From: Apoderus coryli
Taxonomy: Eukaryota; Arthropoda; Insecta; Coleoptera; Attelabidae
Direction: 5' to 3'
DNA: 64,000 nt
Assembly (NCBI GenBank): GCA_911728435.2
Contig: OU452210.1
Location: 6,448,001 to 6,512,000 of the forward strand
Part shown: in pieces, positions 22,501-61,900 of the stretch
How positions within the stretch are numbered: the stretch's first letter is position 1
Layout: every line of letters starts with the position of its first letter
Translations under genes and position numbers: made by a program
Notes under the pieces: model-generated
Seen by the model: only the letters and a program-made list of their open reading frames with translations
The model's database searches: none
Told to the model about the DNA's origin: nothing

Positions 22501-25500
22501 GTACCAATTCTATTTAATTTTCAAACATCGCCTACACATTTAATTTTTTAAATATGTTTCTTTATAAACATATTTAATTGATTAAATAGACGCTATGTGT
22601 TTATTGAATATTAAAATTCGAATTATACCCATGTTTATTTGATTATGGGTCCCAGAAATTTTAATGTTGGGCCTAACTAGAATAGTCAAACTATAAAAAA
22701 CTGGTATTGCATCTAAATATGTCGATGAGGTATCGGCATGTGCTTGCTCTGTGTAGTCTTATTTGACGCATTTTCTTATAAAACATTATTAGTTGTGTAT
22801 TTATTAAATGGTATGAGTCTACAATTAATGCTCATTATTTCACTACTATGTCAAATTGTAAACATCATTCATCCACATAATCCCCTCGGATTAGTAATAA
22901 AAGCCAATGCGTGAGTGAATGAAAAATTTTAAATTTGTCAATGGCTTCTATTTTAAAAAAGTTGGATAAAACGTAAATTAAAAAACTTATCTGTATGATG
23001 CCGTAACGTTTCGAGAACCAATCTGCTCCCGTCGTCAGAGCCAAAAAACATAGTTTATTTCCGATTTTTATTATTGTTTATAGTTTTCACTTTGGTTTGT
23101 ATTGACATATAACTTTTTTGTAACATAAAAGCCATTGCCAAATGTAGATTTTTCATCAAGCAGAATACTAATCCGAAGGGATTGTTTGTATGATTGATGT
23201 TTAGAATTTGAAAGAGTGGCGAAATATCCAAATAATAAGGATTAATCGACTTTCCCCATAGTGAATATATAGAAGCTATCAGTCTACAAATTGAGCCAAG
23301 GATCAGCCATAAGATCATACGACGTCAATATATTCCCTTTATTTCATTTTATTGAATTTGTTAAATATATCAATCAAAATAGGATTTGTTGTGACAGAAA
23401 CACTAGAAAAAATAATTACTATCGATTTTACATCATCATACCAGATAACAGTTGTATTGAGTTTCCTACTTTTAAGCAACAAAAAATAGAACAAAATGCG
23501 TTTTTAGGTGGTTGGTTTCGTAACCAGGAAAACCGAAATACTAGGTCTGTTGGTAAACGATATAAGTACTATCAATTTCATCGAAAAACCTTATAAATTT
23601 TGGTTGAAAAAATTAATTTTAGTGACTCTAGCCAGATGGCAAAAAATATGAATGAAACGAGGAAAGAAATTCTATGTTCTATTGTTTAATAAGAAATTCC
23701 AAAACATTAAAAACCATACATTAGTGACTTACGAACTCTGAAATCAGTTTTTAAAACCATCTCCATCTTTTAAAGACAAGTTTCATATTAGTCCATGTCA
23801 ATTAGTACAAAATGTATGAGGGATACTTAGATATTAGTAATGAGAACATTATCCGGTAACATATAAATAATCATTTTATAGCCTCTTTATACGCATATAC
23901 TGTTACTCTCATATGGCATATTTGAATATCATGAAACCAAAAATCCATATCTCTCTTCCAAGTAACATTTTAATCTTACTATGAGCATCCAATTATTTTA
24001 AACTATTTCAATCCTTCTATCAACAACATTTATTTATGATTTATTATACATAGATTCCAGAACATTAAGTATTATTCATTATTGAGCATATAATAAAATA
24101 AATCCTTCTATTGACCAAAGATAAATTGTTATAAACTTAGTCATGCTTTAAAAAATAATCAGTTATTCAGTATATAATGAGCTTTAATTGAGCTATTAAT
24201 AATTTTATTAATTTGAAAATCAGGTAACGAAACGTTGACTGTATAAAAGTAAATTATCGAGGTTTCGAGCAGATAAAGACAGATACAAATTACGTATCTA
24301 TGTGGTAATATTTTAATAGTTCCCACTCATTTTACAATATTAAGTAAGTATTTATCTAACATGTAATCTTATAGACTATTTTTTTACGTATTACAGCCAA
24401 ATAAAATATTTACAGCCAATTCCGTTAACCATTAAATAAAACAATTTGACTGTAGTTAATAGAAAACCGCTTATATTAGAATTCTGGAAATGATTGAATA
24501 GATGATATAACAGGGAAATGTATAAATTATAAATCAAAAGGTTAGTTAAGTATTATCATTCGTTATCGTGTTTGAATTACATTCATAGTCTTGGTTTTCA
24601 ATACTTATGTGTGTGTGCGATAATGATAAAATTATTATATTTTTTTTGCATTCCATATCATATTTACTGTATTGTTGATATTGTAGTAAGTACCCAACAT
24701 GAATTGCAAAAATTTCACTCAAAGTTCACAAATGGTTACAGCTACCGCAAAAAAAAACACAAAATTATTTTTCAACATAGACGATAATTTTCTGTTAAAA
24801 GATTGAATTAAATAATACGATATGATAATTTTTTCGACATTCAGCCCTATATATTATCATTAGCCATATTTAAGTTTTTCGTTCATATTTTGCCCCTGTC
24901 CTTAATCAGGTATATGCGGATTCAAATACGAGGGCCACCATTGGTATTCGTGAACAGTAAAGATAATTTAAATTTGGCAAAGTTTTGTAATTTCATCAAC
25001 AACAATATCCTATCAACATAATTCAAATATATTTTATCATATTAAAAATAATTGGAAACTGACATTTTATTTTCTTCGTATCAGAATATAAAAGGCACCT
25101 ACAATTTCAAAACAACTGGTTACTCTCAGCGTGAAAGTAATGACAAATAGCTTGTGCGACGTTTCGTTTTCTGTAAACCATCATATTTTTTATTGTACAT
25201 ACCTTGCCTGACAATCATTTAAGTTCATCTAAAGAGAGAGGCCAGAATTAGTCGGAACAGAACCCGTAATTGGCATAGCATTTAGCATAGTCAAATATAT
25301 ACTTAATATCTGATTGCAGATGATTTCGGTTTCGCATATTCGGAGAGGTTTATCAGACTACCGAAACTAAATCATCTGGCGATTTTTGCAATTACATTTA
25401 CGATGTTTGCCGAGGGAATCTAAAATAAACAAGCACAGCCAATAAAACAACAGAATTTGTATACACGATGGAGCTGTTGGGAAAAATATCAATAGCTATC

Positions 25501-26277
25501 AGAATAGTAGTGGAGATTCCGTATAGACCCACTCATTTTTTATCTATCTACGTCATTGTTTACCCCTATAGCAAAATCCAAAACAGAAAATAGTGTTAAT
25601 AAAGCTAAATATTTCGCCTGTTTTAACCCTCTTGCTTTCATTTATCACAACCTATATTTTTTTTATACCCCAATCTGATGATTGCATGTATCTTTCTAAA
25701 CCTTTGTAAACACAAATTTTAGGGCGATTTGTGGTTGTTGAAATATGTTTGATGTCTGCCATAGTTATTTCTTTAATAAAGAGTAAAATATTATTTGATC
25801 TAGGTGTAAGTGGAAGCTTTTATTTATTTTAAAGTTACTATTTTCTAGTGTCTCTGATTAAGGTATGAACACAAGAAAGAATTTATTAGTAAATTTGCAA
25901 AATTAGAAAGAAATATTATTTTTAAAATATAATTAATATTAATGAGAACACACAAAATTAAAACCAATTCCGAAAATAATCGTAAACGGTTAGACACTTG
26001 GAATGCCATAAATCCAAAATGACCAGCAATTATGACGCATGAATTTTATTATTCTAAACTATCTATGACTCTTTCAAACAAATCCACAGAAATGTTATTA
26101 CCACCCAACACATATTTCTTATAATAAGTACTCGTAATATGATAAAGTGTTACCAAATTATTTAAAATACTTCTAGACCTTATCTAACCTTAATTACAAA
26201 CATAATATTAAAAAATTAGAGTAAGAAATTTGAAAGCTACATCACGCTTGATTTTGTACTATTATCCCAAAATCAAG
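19600..26277. other. Intergenic DNA between the LRR gene and Asap
   Basis: No gene can be supported. Frames up to about 100 codons (for example 23291-23596, plus) have no recognisable motif. The only patterned site is at 23008-23038, described separately. Confidence 0.5.
22990..23042 (-). repeat. Penelope-like terminal motif, hammerhead-like core
   Basis: On the minus strand, CTGACGA (23032-23038) is followed by a possible 6-bp stem (GGGAGC / GTTCTC with a 6-nt loop) and then GAAAC (23008-23012). CTGANGA...stem...GAAAC is the conserved core of hammerhead ribozymes, which occur in the terminal repeats of Penelope-like elements. One unpaired base and unclear stems I and III make self-cleavage uncertain. 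Confidence 0.3.
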
Positions 26278-26283
26278 TTTTAT
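26278..26283 (-). terminator. Candidate polyadenylation signal of Asap
   Basis: On the minus strand AATAAA lies about 150 nt downstream of the Asap stop codon and is the nearest clear hexamer in that direction. Confidence 0.45.
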
Positions 26284-26434
26284 TCAACCGTTTCCAGATA
26301 TTTTGGTAGACCACCTTTATATATAAAAAGATAAATCAGCATTTAGAAAAATAAATTAAAAACAAGTATCCTAAGAAAAAAAAATGGTTGAACAAATAAT
26401 ACCGAATACCATATCACTTAAATACATACTAATA

Positions 26435-54377
<27,943 letters not shown>

Positions 54378-54802
54378 GATGATGTTTTTGTTTAGATTGG
54401 AAATAAAAATAGATACTACCCATCAATTTGCACAACGCCAGTTTTCAATACGAATAATTATCAAATGATTCATTTTTATCACAACACTGAAGTACACAAT
54501 AATTTTAAAACTATATGCACTATAAAAATCAATGTTTATTAATTTTTTTGCATTGTTATCACGGAAAGTTATAACACAAAAACCTAACAATCTCGAACAC
54601 CACTAAAATGACTGAAATATTGAAATGTAAAATCGAAAATCTCTAATTTGTAATTTAGTGAACACCATTTAGATTAAATGTAAATGACAAGTATGACACA
54701 TGATAAGCGCTTATTGTCATTCTATTAGTGGACTCATCATTTTATGCAACCATAAATACCAACTAGTATTATTATAGAAAGTACTTGTAAATTAAAAACA
54801 TG

Positions 54803-54829
54803 TAAATTAAAGTATGATACTTTAATTTA
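54803..54829. promoter_or_regulatory. Perfect 27-bp palindrome in the divergent promoter
   Basis: TAAATTAAAGTAT and its exact complement are separated by a single G. The core AAAGTATGATACTTT is dyad-symmetric, as a dimer-binding site would be, but AT-rich palindromes also arise by chance. Confidence 0.45.
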
Positions 54830-55349
54830 AATGTCGTATACGTTTACAGTTTTTGAAATCATACATCCGAATTTACTAAAGTACTATCGTTGTCAATTGT
54901 ACTACTAAAAAGTGAACTCATCATCGTATGCAACCATTCATACAAATTCTTTCTTCATCTCATAGTTTTGGCCACTTGCCGCTTGTTTGGAGAATCATTC
55001 TATGTCTATTATTCAAGAGAAAGGCATTTGTGATCAATAGTTGGTCTCCTTTTATGGCAATGACAAACATTAGATGTATTCATAGTGATGTTGCTTCATG
55101 TAGAAACACAATTCAATTCAATTAATCGCTCTATTTCTAAACAATTACTTGCGTGTCTATCGAATGTCTCACATCAGTTCAACTGTGTGGTGAGGTAAAA
55201 GTAAGTAACCTTAATCTAAATGTTGAACTTTAAGGTGATTTATTTGAAGCTGAGCTTATGAATAAATTCTAGAGACACATAACAACAATTAACGAATACG
55301 GATCAGTTCTAACCAATCATCGGATTTATTTATATGCCGTACTTCTTGT

Positions 55350-55428
55350 GTCTATAGCACAGAAATCTTATATTATATAGCGTACATATTATATAATAAT
55401 ACTAGTGTAAGATTTCTATGGTCTCTAG
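55350..55428. mobile_element. 63-bp palindromic element with 8-bp direct repeats
   Basis: GTCTATAG (55350-55357) and GTCTCTAG (55421-55428) flank 55358-55420. The element's ends, CACAGAAATCTTA and the complement of CATAGAAATCTTA, are 13-bp inverted repeats with one mismatch. An 8-bp duplication is the hAT-type signature. It lies in the Cand1/Asap promoter region. Confidence 0.5.
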
Positions 55429-55904
55429 CACTCATTGTTTTTATCAACATAGCAGTCTAGAATAAATAATGTCCTGTTGTTCTCACTCCGACCTCGTCCT
55501 ATGCTTTTTTGCGCTGTCATTTGTCACTTCACTTTTCACTTATCAATGTCTGTCATTAAACCATTTAAAAGAATAAATTATTTTTAACATTTTAAGAAAA
55601 ATACAAATAAAAATATCTTTCGGCTAATCGGCTAATAAAATATTTAATTGGTTAATCTGAGAAATGTAAATCAGTTCAAATACTCATTAATATTGCTTAT
55701 TTCATAACTTTCTTTCAGATTTTGGTTCATTTTATCTGATATTTACTGAAGTGTGTTGGGAATATTATATTGATAGTACTATACCTATGCAAAATGTTAA
55801 TTCATTATTAACCTATAATTTTACTTTGTTATGCATTCTGTTCTTGGGTAAACTTTAATTATATTAGTGTTTGATTCGTTTAAAATAAAAATAAGTACAC
55901 AATT

Positions 55905-58900
55905 ATGGCTAGTGTTTCTTACCAAATAGCCAATCTTCTGGAAAAGGTATGTAAATTTGTGAACTGCTTGACCCTTTAAGATGTCGTTTGTAAGTAGTTG
56001 CTATATTATCAGGAATATTGAAAGAAATATAATCATATGTGTTTACTAGACATGAGGATGAATTTTAATAATAAAAATAAAAGCTCTAGGTGCGATAAAA
56101 CGGTGTTAGAAGACATAGGATTTACCTCCCTATGAAATATTTTGATTTCTAAGACAAGATACAAATTTTCATATTTTGACAAAAGTTGAAATGTTAATGC
56201 TGTTCCATATAACTTCAAGTACTATTTAATCTGAAAAATTGTTTGCGTGACAGTCACATATTCTTACAAGAAATCAAAAGTTTAAGACTTACACAGTTTA
56301 ACACAAATTGTGATATTTTTTAATACATTGCTGTTCATGTTTCAGATGCAGTCTTCAGATAAGGATTTCAGATTTATGGCTACCAACGATCTTATGAATG
56401 AGTTGCAAAAAGATAGCATAAAATTAGACGATGATTCTGAGAGAAAAGTCATAAGAATGCTTCTAAGACTGTTGGAGGATAAAAATGGCGAAGTACAAAA
56501 TTTGGCGGTAAAATGGTATGTTACAATTTTGCAAATTATCTTAAGCAAGCTCAAAGAGTTTTATAGTAACCAAATTCTGCTATTTTCAGCTTGGGACCTT
56601 TGGTTAATAAAGTTAAAGAATACCAAGTAGACACAATTATAGAAGCTTTATGCCTTAATATGGTATCGAATAAAGAACAACTTCGAGACATTTCTAGTAT
56701 TGGGTTGAAAACTGTTATTGCAGAATTACCTCAAACACTTGGTGGAATGTCTGGTAATATTTGTAAAAGAATCACGGGGCGACTGACTACAACCATTGAA
56801 AGAGTAAGTGAAATTGTCTTAATGTAACAACTTTGCTAACTCTTTTTTTTATAAATTATAATAATATATATAATATACAGATACGCCTCGGCGGTTCGAG
56901 CTGTTGTCAGTCCAATACAACATTACGCGCTGGTTACTCTAAAGTTGTATAAAAATATTTGGTTCTGTGCTTTAAAAATAAAGTTTTGCGATGTACTTTG
57001 TACTCTGATGTACTTACTTTTTTTAAAAGGAATACTAGTTTACTGAGTAAAATGTATGATAAGCATGAAAAAATACGCGTGCCTCAACAACTACCAAGCA
57101 TTAGCATAAAATAAAAATATAAAAACAAAAGAACACAATATTTTGCTCGATATTTTGCAAATAAATTTAAAAATATACTATTTTTTGTATGGATAATGTG
57201 TTAGGTTATTAGGCTATTAAATCAATGAAAAATTATTCAATATTTCGGATAAGTTTATGAAGTATGAATTTTTTAAATAATAAGTGGTGTTTGAGTTATC
57301 GTGGATAGACAGACAATTTTGTTAAAACTAAGTATTTACCACAGATCTAGAAACTCGATCCTAGATCTGTGGTATTTACGTATGTAATGAGCGTAACACG
57401 TATTTCCGGTGGAATTAAAAAAAAATGATTTGAGAGCTAATAATCGCATAAATACAAATAAAGCTACAAATGAAACAATCCTTTTGTTTAAAAATTATAC
57501 CTGTGAATTCCTGGAAGTATTTTCCTATATATTATGTATCTTTAGTAATTTATTAGTAATAAGATATTATTTAAAGTATTTTCGACGTAAAGTTTTCTTG
57601 GATACCAGACGTTACGTTAACGTATATTTTAAGTTTAAAATTACTAACAACCATTATTATAACTTTAAACTTATATATTTTTCTCGTATGAATCCTTAAT
57701 AGCACGAAGATGTCTCAGTCCAATTGGAAGCTCTGGATATAATTGCGGATCTACTTCTAAGATTCGGACCGTTACTCCAATCATTTCATCAGTCAATCTT
57801 AACAGCACTACTTCCACAACTTGAGTCTCAACGTCAGGCTGTGCGTAAACGAACAATAAGTGCCCTAAGCAATTTGGTGTTGTCTTGTAACAATAATTTT
57901 TACAGTAAATTGATCGATCATTTGTATGACGGACTCACAGCAAATAAAGCTAATTCACAAACTCGTACTTATATTCAATGTGTGGCGGCTGTTTGGTAGG
58001 TGTCAGTTAATTATTTTTAATAAAGACATTAAGAAAATTTGTACCTTTTAGCCGACAGTCAGGCCATAAATTTGGTGAACATATCGATAAATTTGTACCA
58101 ATTATACTGGAACGAAGTGCTCTGGATGATGAAGAGTTACGAGAATTTTGCTTACAGGCATTTGAAAGTTTTATTAACCGATGTCCTAAAGAGATTACCC
58201 CAAATATACCTCAGGTAAGACTTCAATTTTATTTATTAATTGCTGATCATTTCTGTCGTTATGTTTTACCTTGCATGTAAATAAAACCGAGTAATTATCA
58301 TTCTGTGTTTTTCTCTGCAACTTATTTTATGTTTATTACACAGATTGCAGGCATTGACGATTGGAGCCCTCGTCACATAATTCGTATGAGCTCAATAAAT
58401 GTGAGTTTCTTGTATGTGCCAGGGGTACATTGAGTTTCACTTTTTGTAACAGGCGAGGGCAATCCAGCATGGAGTTGATCAATTTAAAAACAAATATTTG
58501 AGAGGCACCGCAACGACTGGAAACCAGAACGGTTTAAGAGTTCGTTATGGTCAACCCCCCTGTCTGGATATCGTCCATCAATCTTGTAATTGTACTTTAA
58601 AAACTTACGCAGAACCTGCTCCAGTGTATCGATGATATATGTTTGGTAAATCGGTGATCATATGACAGACGCGTATTCCAACTTTGGCCGCACCAAAGTG
58701 CTCTGGTCGACTCTTGGCAAATATTCTGAATGTGTTGATCAAATAATAATTGATTGTCAGCAAGCACCATACATTTGCATTTCTTTGTGTTAAGTAGAAG
58801 CCTGTTGCATGCACACCAACGGTCTGGCGCCACCAAGTCCATTCGAAGCTGCTCACAATCCAAGGGATTTCATATTATCTTGAACATCTTCAGATCATCA

Positions 58901-61900
58901 GCAAACAGGAGACAGCAACTAGATACATTCTCATTGACGTATATTGAAAATAAGTGGGGCTAAGTTACTTCCCGGTGGAGCACCACTTGTAGCTATAAAA
59001 TCCCTATCTTTAAAGCCATTGTACTCTACAAACAAGCTTCGTCCCGCAAAATATGACTCGAAGAATCGAACAAGGGTAACGCTATTCCTAGAGTAACACT
59101 AAATCCCTTTCTCAATATAATACCATGGTCCAACCTGTCGAACGCCTTCGAGCAGTCTGTGTAGATAGAAAAATGTTGTAGGAACTCGGATAAGTTAGAG
59201 ACGGTTGAGCGCTTCTGATATAAGCCATGTTCAACTATTATTAAATTTTTTATTTGAATAAATAGTTTGGTACGTATGGCTATCTCGAAAGGTTTTGGAT
59301 ATCGGACGATAGTTCACTATTTCGTTGACATCATAAAATATATTATGCGCAATGTGCAGTCTCTAATTAGAAATAAAGTTATGCCGTCAAATCCAGCGGA
59401 ATTTTTGGGCTTTAATTTCTTGAGTGCGCTTAAAATATCCTCGTACTCAAAATTATTTTGGATATATATAGTAACATATTATTATTAGATTAGAAGTCTG
59501 AAAATGAGTGATTGTTATTTGTAGATTACACAGTTGTGTTTAAAATACATGACCTACGATCCTAATTACAACTATGGGGAAGATGAATGTAACGAAGTTA
59601 TTGAAGGCGAAGATGAGGATGAGGAAGAGGAAAATGATGAGTACAGCGATGATGATGATATGAGTTGGAAAGTCCGTAGATCTGCTGCAAAATGTTTGGA
59701 AGCAATTATAACTACCCGTCACGAACTACTGCCCGAATTTTATAAGATACTATCGCCAGCTCTAATTGCAAGGTTCAAAGGTACGGAGTTCAGTTAAAGA
59801 TTGTATGCTTTTTTTGGTGCGGATGATGTTGATCTAGATCTTGTAGTTGACTTTCACATAACTTGGAAAATAGTTTTCAAGTTCAATCTCATCTTCTTCA
59901 AACACCACAGATGAAACTTGAAGCCGGTTTTCAAAATGTATGCAAATCAACTTGGAGATGTCGCTATGGTTTAAAGTTTCTCTCAAAGTTATAGGACAGT
60001 TTAGGCTTTACCAATTTTAAATACCACAACTGTCGTGGGTGCCAGTTTTGCGCTTGTATTTTCCACTTTGATGGCCATGTGGACCAGAGACATTTTAAAT
60101 TAAAAACTGAGAATAAGTATTGTCGCTATGGAAAATTTAAAAATAACCAAAAGTTTTTATTTTTTACATAAAAAGAATAGATGCTTCGATTTGAAAAAGA
60201 GCCACATATGCAAGCAATCAAACCCTAATAGAGAAATTATTTCTAAAGCTTTAGTATTTTGTCATCTCGAAAATTTCGAAACATGCTGTATAATCCAGAA
60301 AAAAATTTGACCCTCGTATAGGTACTACTTGATGAAGACAGTGGGGATGCTCTTGATCCCGACCTTTTTGTAACAAGTTATCTAAGTTATCAAAAAATTA
60401 AAATGATTTTCATTTTCTTTATAGAACGTGAAGAGAATGTGAAATCTGATATCTTTCATGCATACATTGCACTTCTTAAACAAACTAGAGCCACTCATAG
60501 TGTTAACGCAGATCCTAACGCAATGGTTATGGATGATGAAGAAGAGACTCCAATTACACTCTTACAGCAACAAATTGAACTACTTGTAAAAGGAGTTCAA
60601 CCTCAAATGCGCGAGAAAAGCATGAAGACTCGTCAAGATTGTTTCCAATTACTGAAAGAAGTTTGTACAGTTTTACCAGGAGTCCTTAGTGCATACATCG
60701 GTGAGCTCATTCCTGGTATATTATACTCTTTAAGTGAAAAGAATGCCAGTAGTAATATGAAGATAGATGCGTTGTCGTTTATTTATTGTCTACTTACAAC
60801 GCACCCTCCTGTTGTTTTCCATCCCTATATTGGAACTTTGTTACCACCAGTTATAACCGCTGTTGGGGATAGTTTTTATAAAATCACAGCTGAAGCCTTA
60901 GGGGTATTACAAGAACTTGTCAAAGTTATTCGTCCGATGCAGTCGCATACTGGATTTGATTTCACTCCATTTACGAAAGATATTTATCGCTGTACGTTGA
61001 TCAGACTAAAAGCTTCTGATATTGATCAAGAAGTGAAAGAGAAGGCTATATCAACTATGGGACAAGTCATCTGTAATCTTGGGGATCAACTGAAGAGCGA
61101 ATTACCATATTGCCTACCACTATTTCTTGATAGATTGAAGAACGAAATAACAAGGTTAACAACAGTTAAGGCACTAAAGAAAATTGCAGGATCACCACTC
61201 GGGATTGAATTGTCTGTTTTACCAGAAGCTATGCCAATTTTAGGTAAGTTATTGTTCTGTTTTAATATTTGTTTCGGAATACAGTAGAGCGTCGATAATC
61301 CGAACTAATTGATGCAGAAATGATTCGTTTACTAACATTTCTGCTAAGTAAAAGAAATGTGTATCAGTCTACAAGCAATAAAACACTGATTTTTATACAT
61401 TTTATTAAAAAAGCTTATTAAGAAAGAGTCTAAAAGTACCAAATCGCAATTTCGCGGTGGGAGACGATATGAATAGGAAACTTAATTTGAAACAACGTCC
61501 TTGCTGCGTGAGAGTTCCGGCTATCCTGCTGGACCATTTTATTTGTTAATATGACAGGGTAGAGGTCACCGAGAACCATGCATTGCAAGTTATTGTGTCT
61601 TTTGAATTTTCTTTCTCTCTGTCTCAATATTAACAGGCCCCATCACTAAATATTATTTTGTTTTATTAAAAAAAAACATTTTATTTTGGGGACCTGAGTT
61701 TTTAAAAAGCTCAAGTTTGTTTATTTCTTAACTGTAATTTTTAATTGATTTATACTATGATTTAAAATATTTTTCTTTTTAGGGTTATTTTTGAGGAAAA
61801 ACCAAAGAGCACTTAAATTGAGTACTCTACAACTAATAGACTGTCTTATAAAGAACTATTATCGAAAACTAGATGTTAATTTACTTCAGCCTGTTATAGC

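Larger units (their letters stand above)
54378..55904. promoter_or_regulatory. Shared divergent promoter region of Asap and Cand1
   Basis: The 1,527 bp between the two start codons should hold the 5' UTRs and promoters of both genes, which are transcribed away from each other. It contains a 33-bp direct repeat (54727-54759 and 54911-54943, sharing ACTCATCAT and TATGCAACCAT), a perfect 27-bp palindrome and a small hAT-like insertion. No TATA box can be assigned with confidence. Part of the Cand1 side is less AT-rich around 55480-55560. Confidence 0.55.

Noticed and set aside
23291..23596. 101-codon plus-strand frame as a possible gene
   Set aside because: No recognisable domain, no splice or codon signal, and stop-poor only by chance length.
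56342..56554. 70-codon frame antisense to Cand1 exon 2
   Set aside because: It is a shadow of the conserved Cand1 exon on the other strand.
57409..57699. 96-codon frame in Cand1 intron 3 as an extra exon
   Set aside because: CAND1 conservation joins exon 3 (ends 56803) directly to exon 4 (starts 57703) in frame; the frame between is low-complexity and starts at a non-ATG codon.
60328..60400. [13 protein letters not shown] peptide resembling the acidic start of piggyBac-like transposases
   Set aside because: Too short, with no supporting blocks or terminal repeats in the surrounding Cand1 intron 6.
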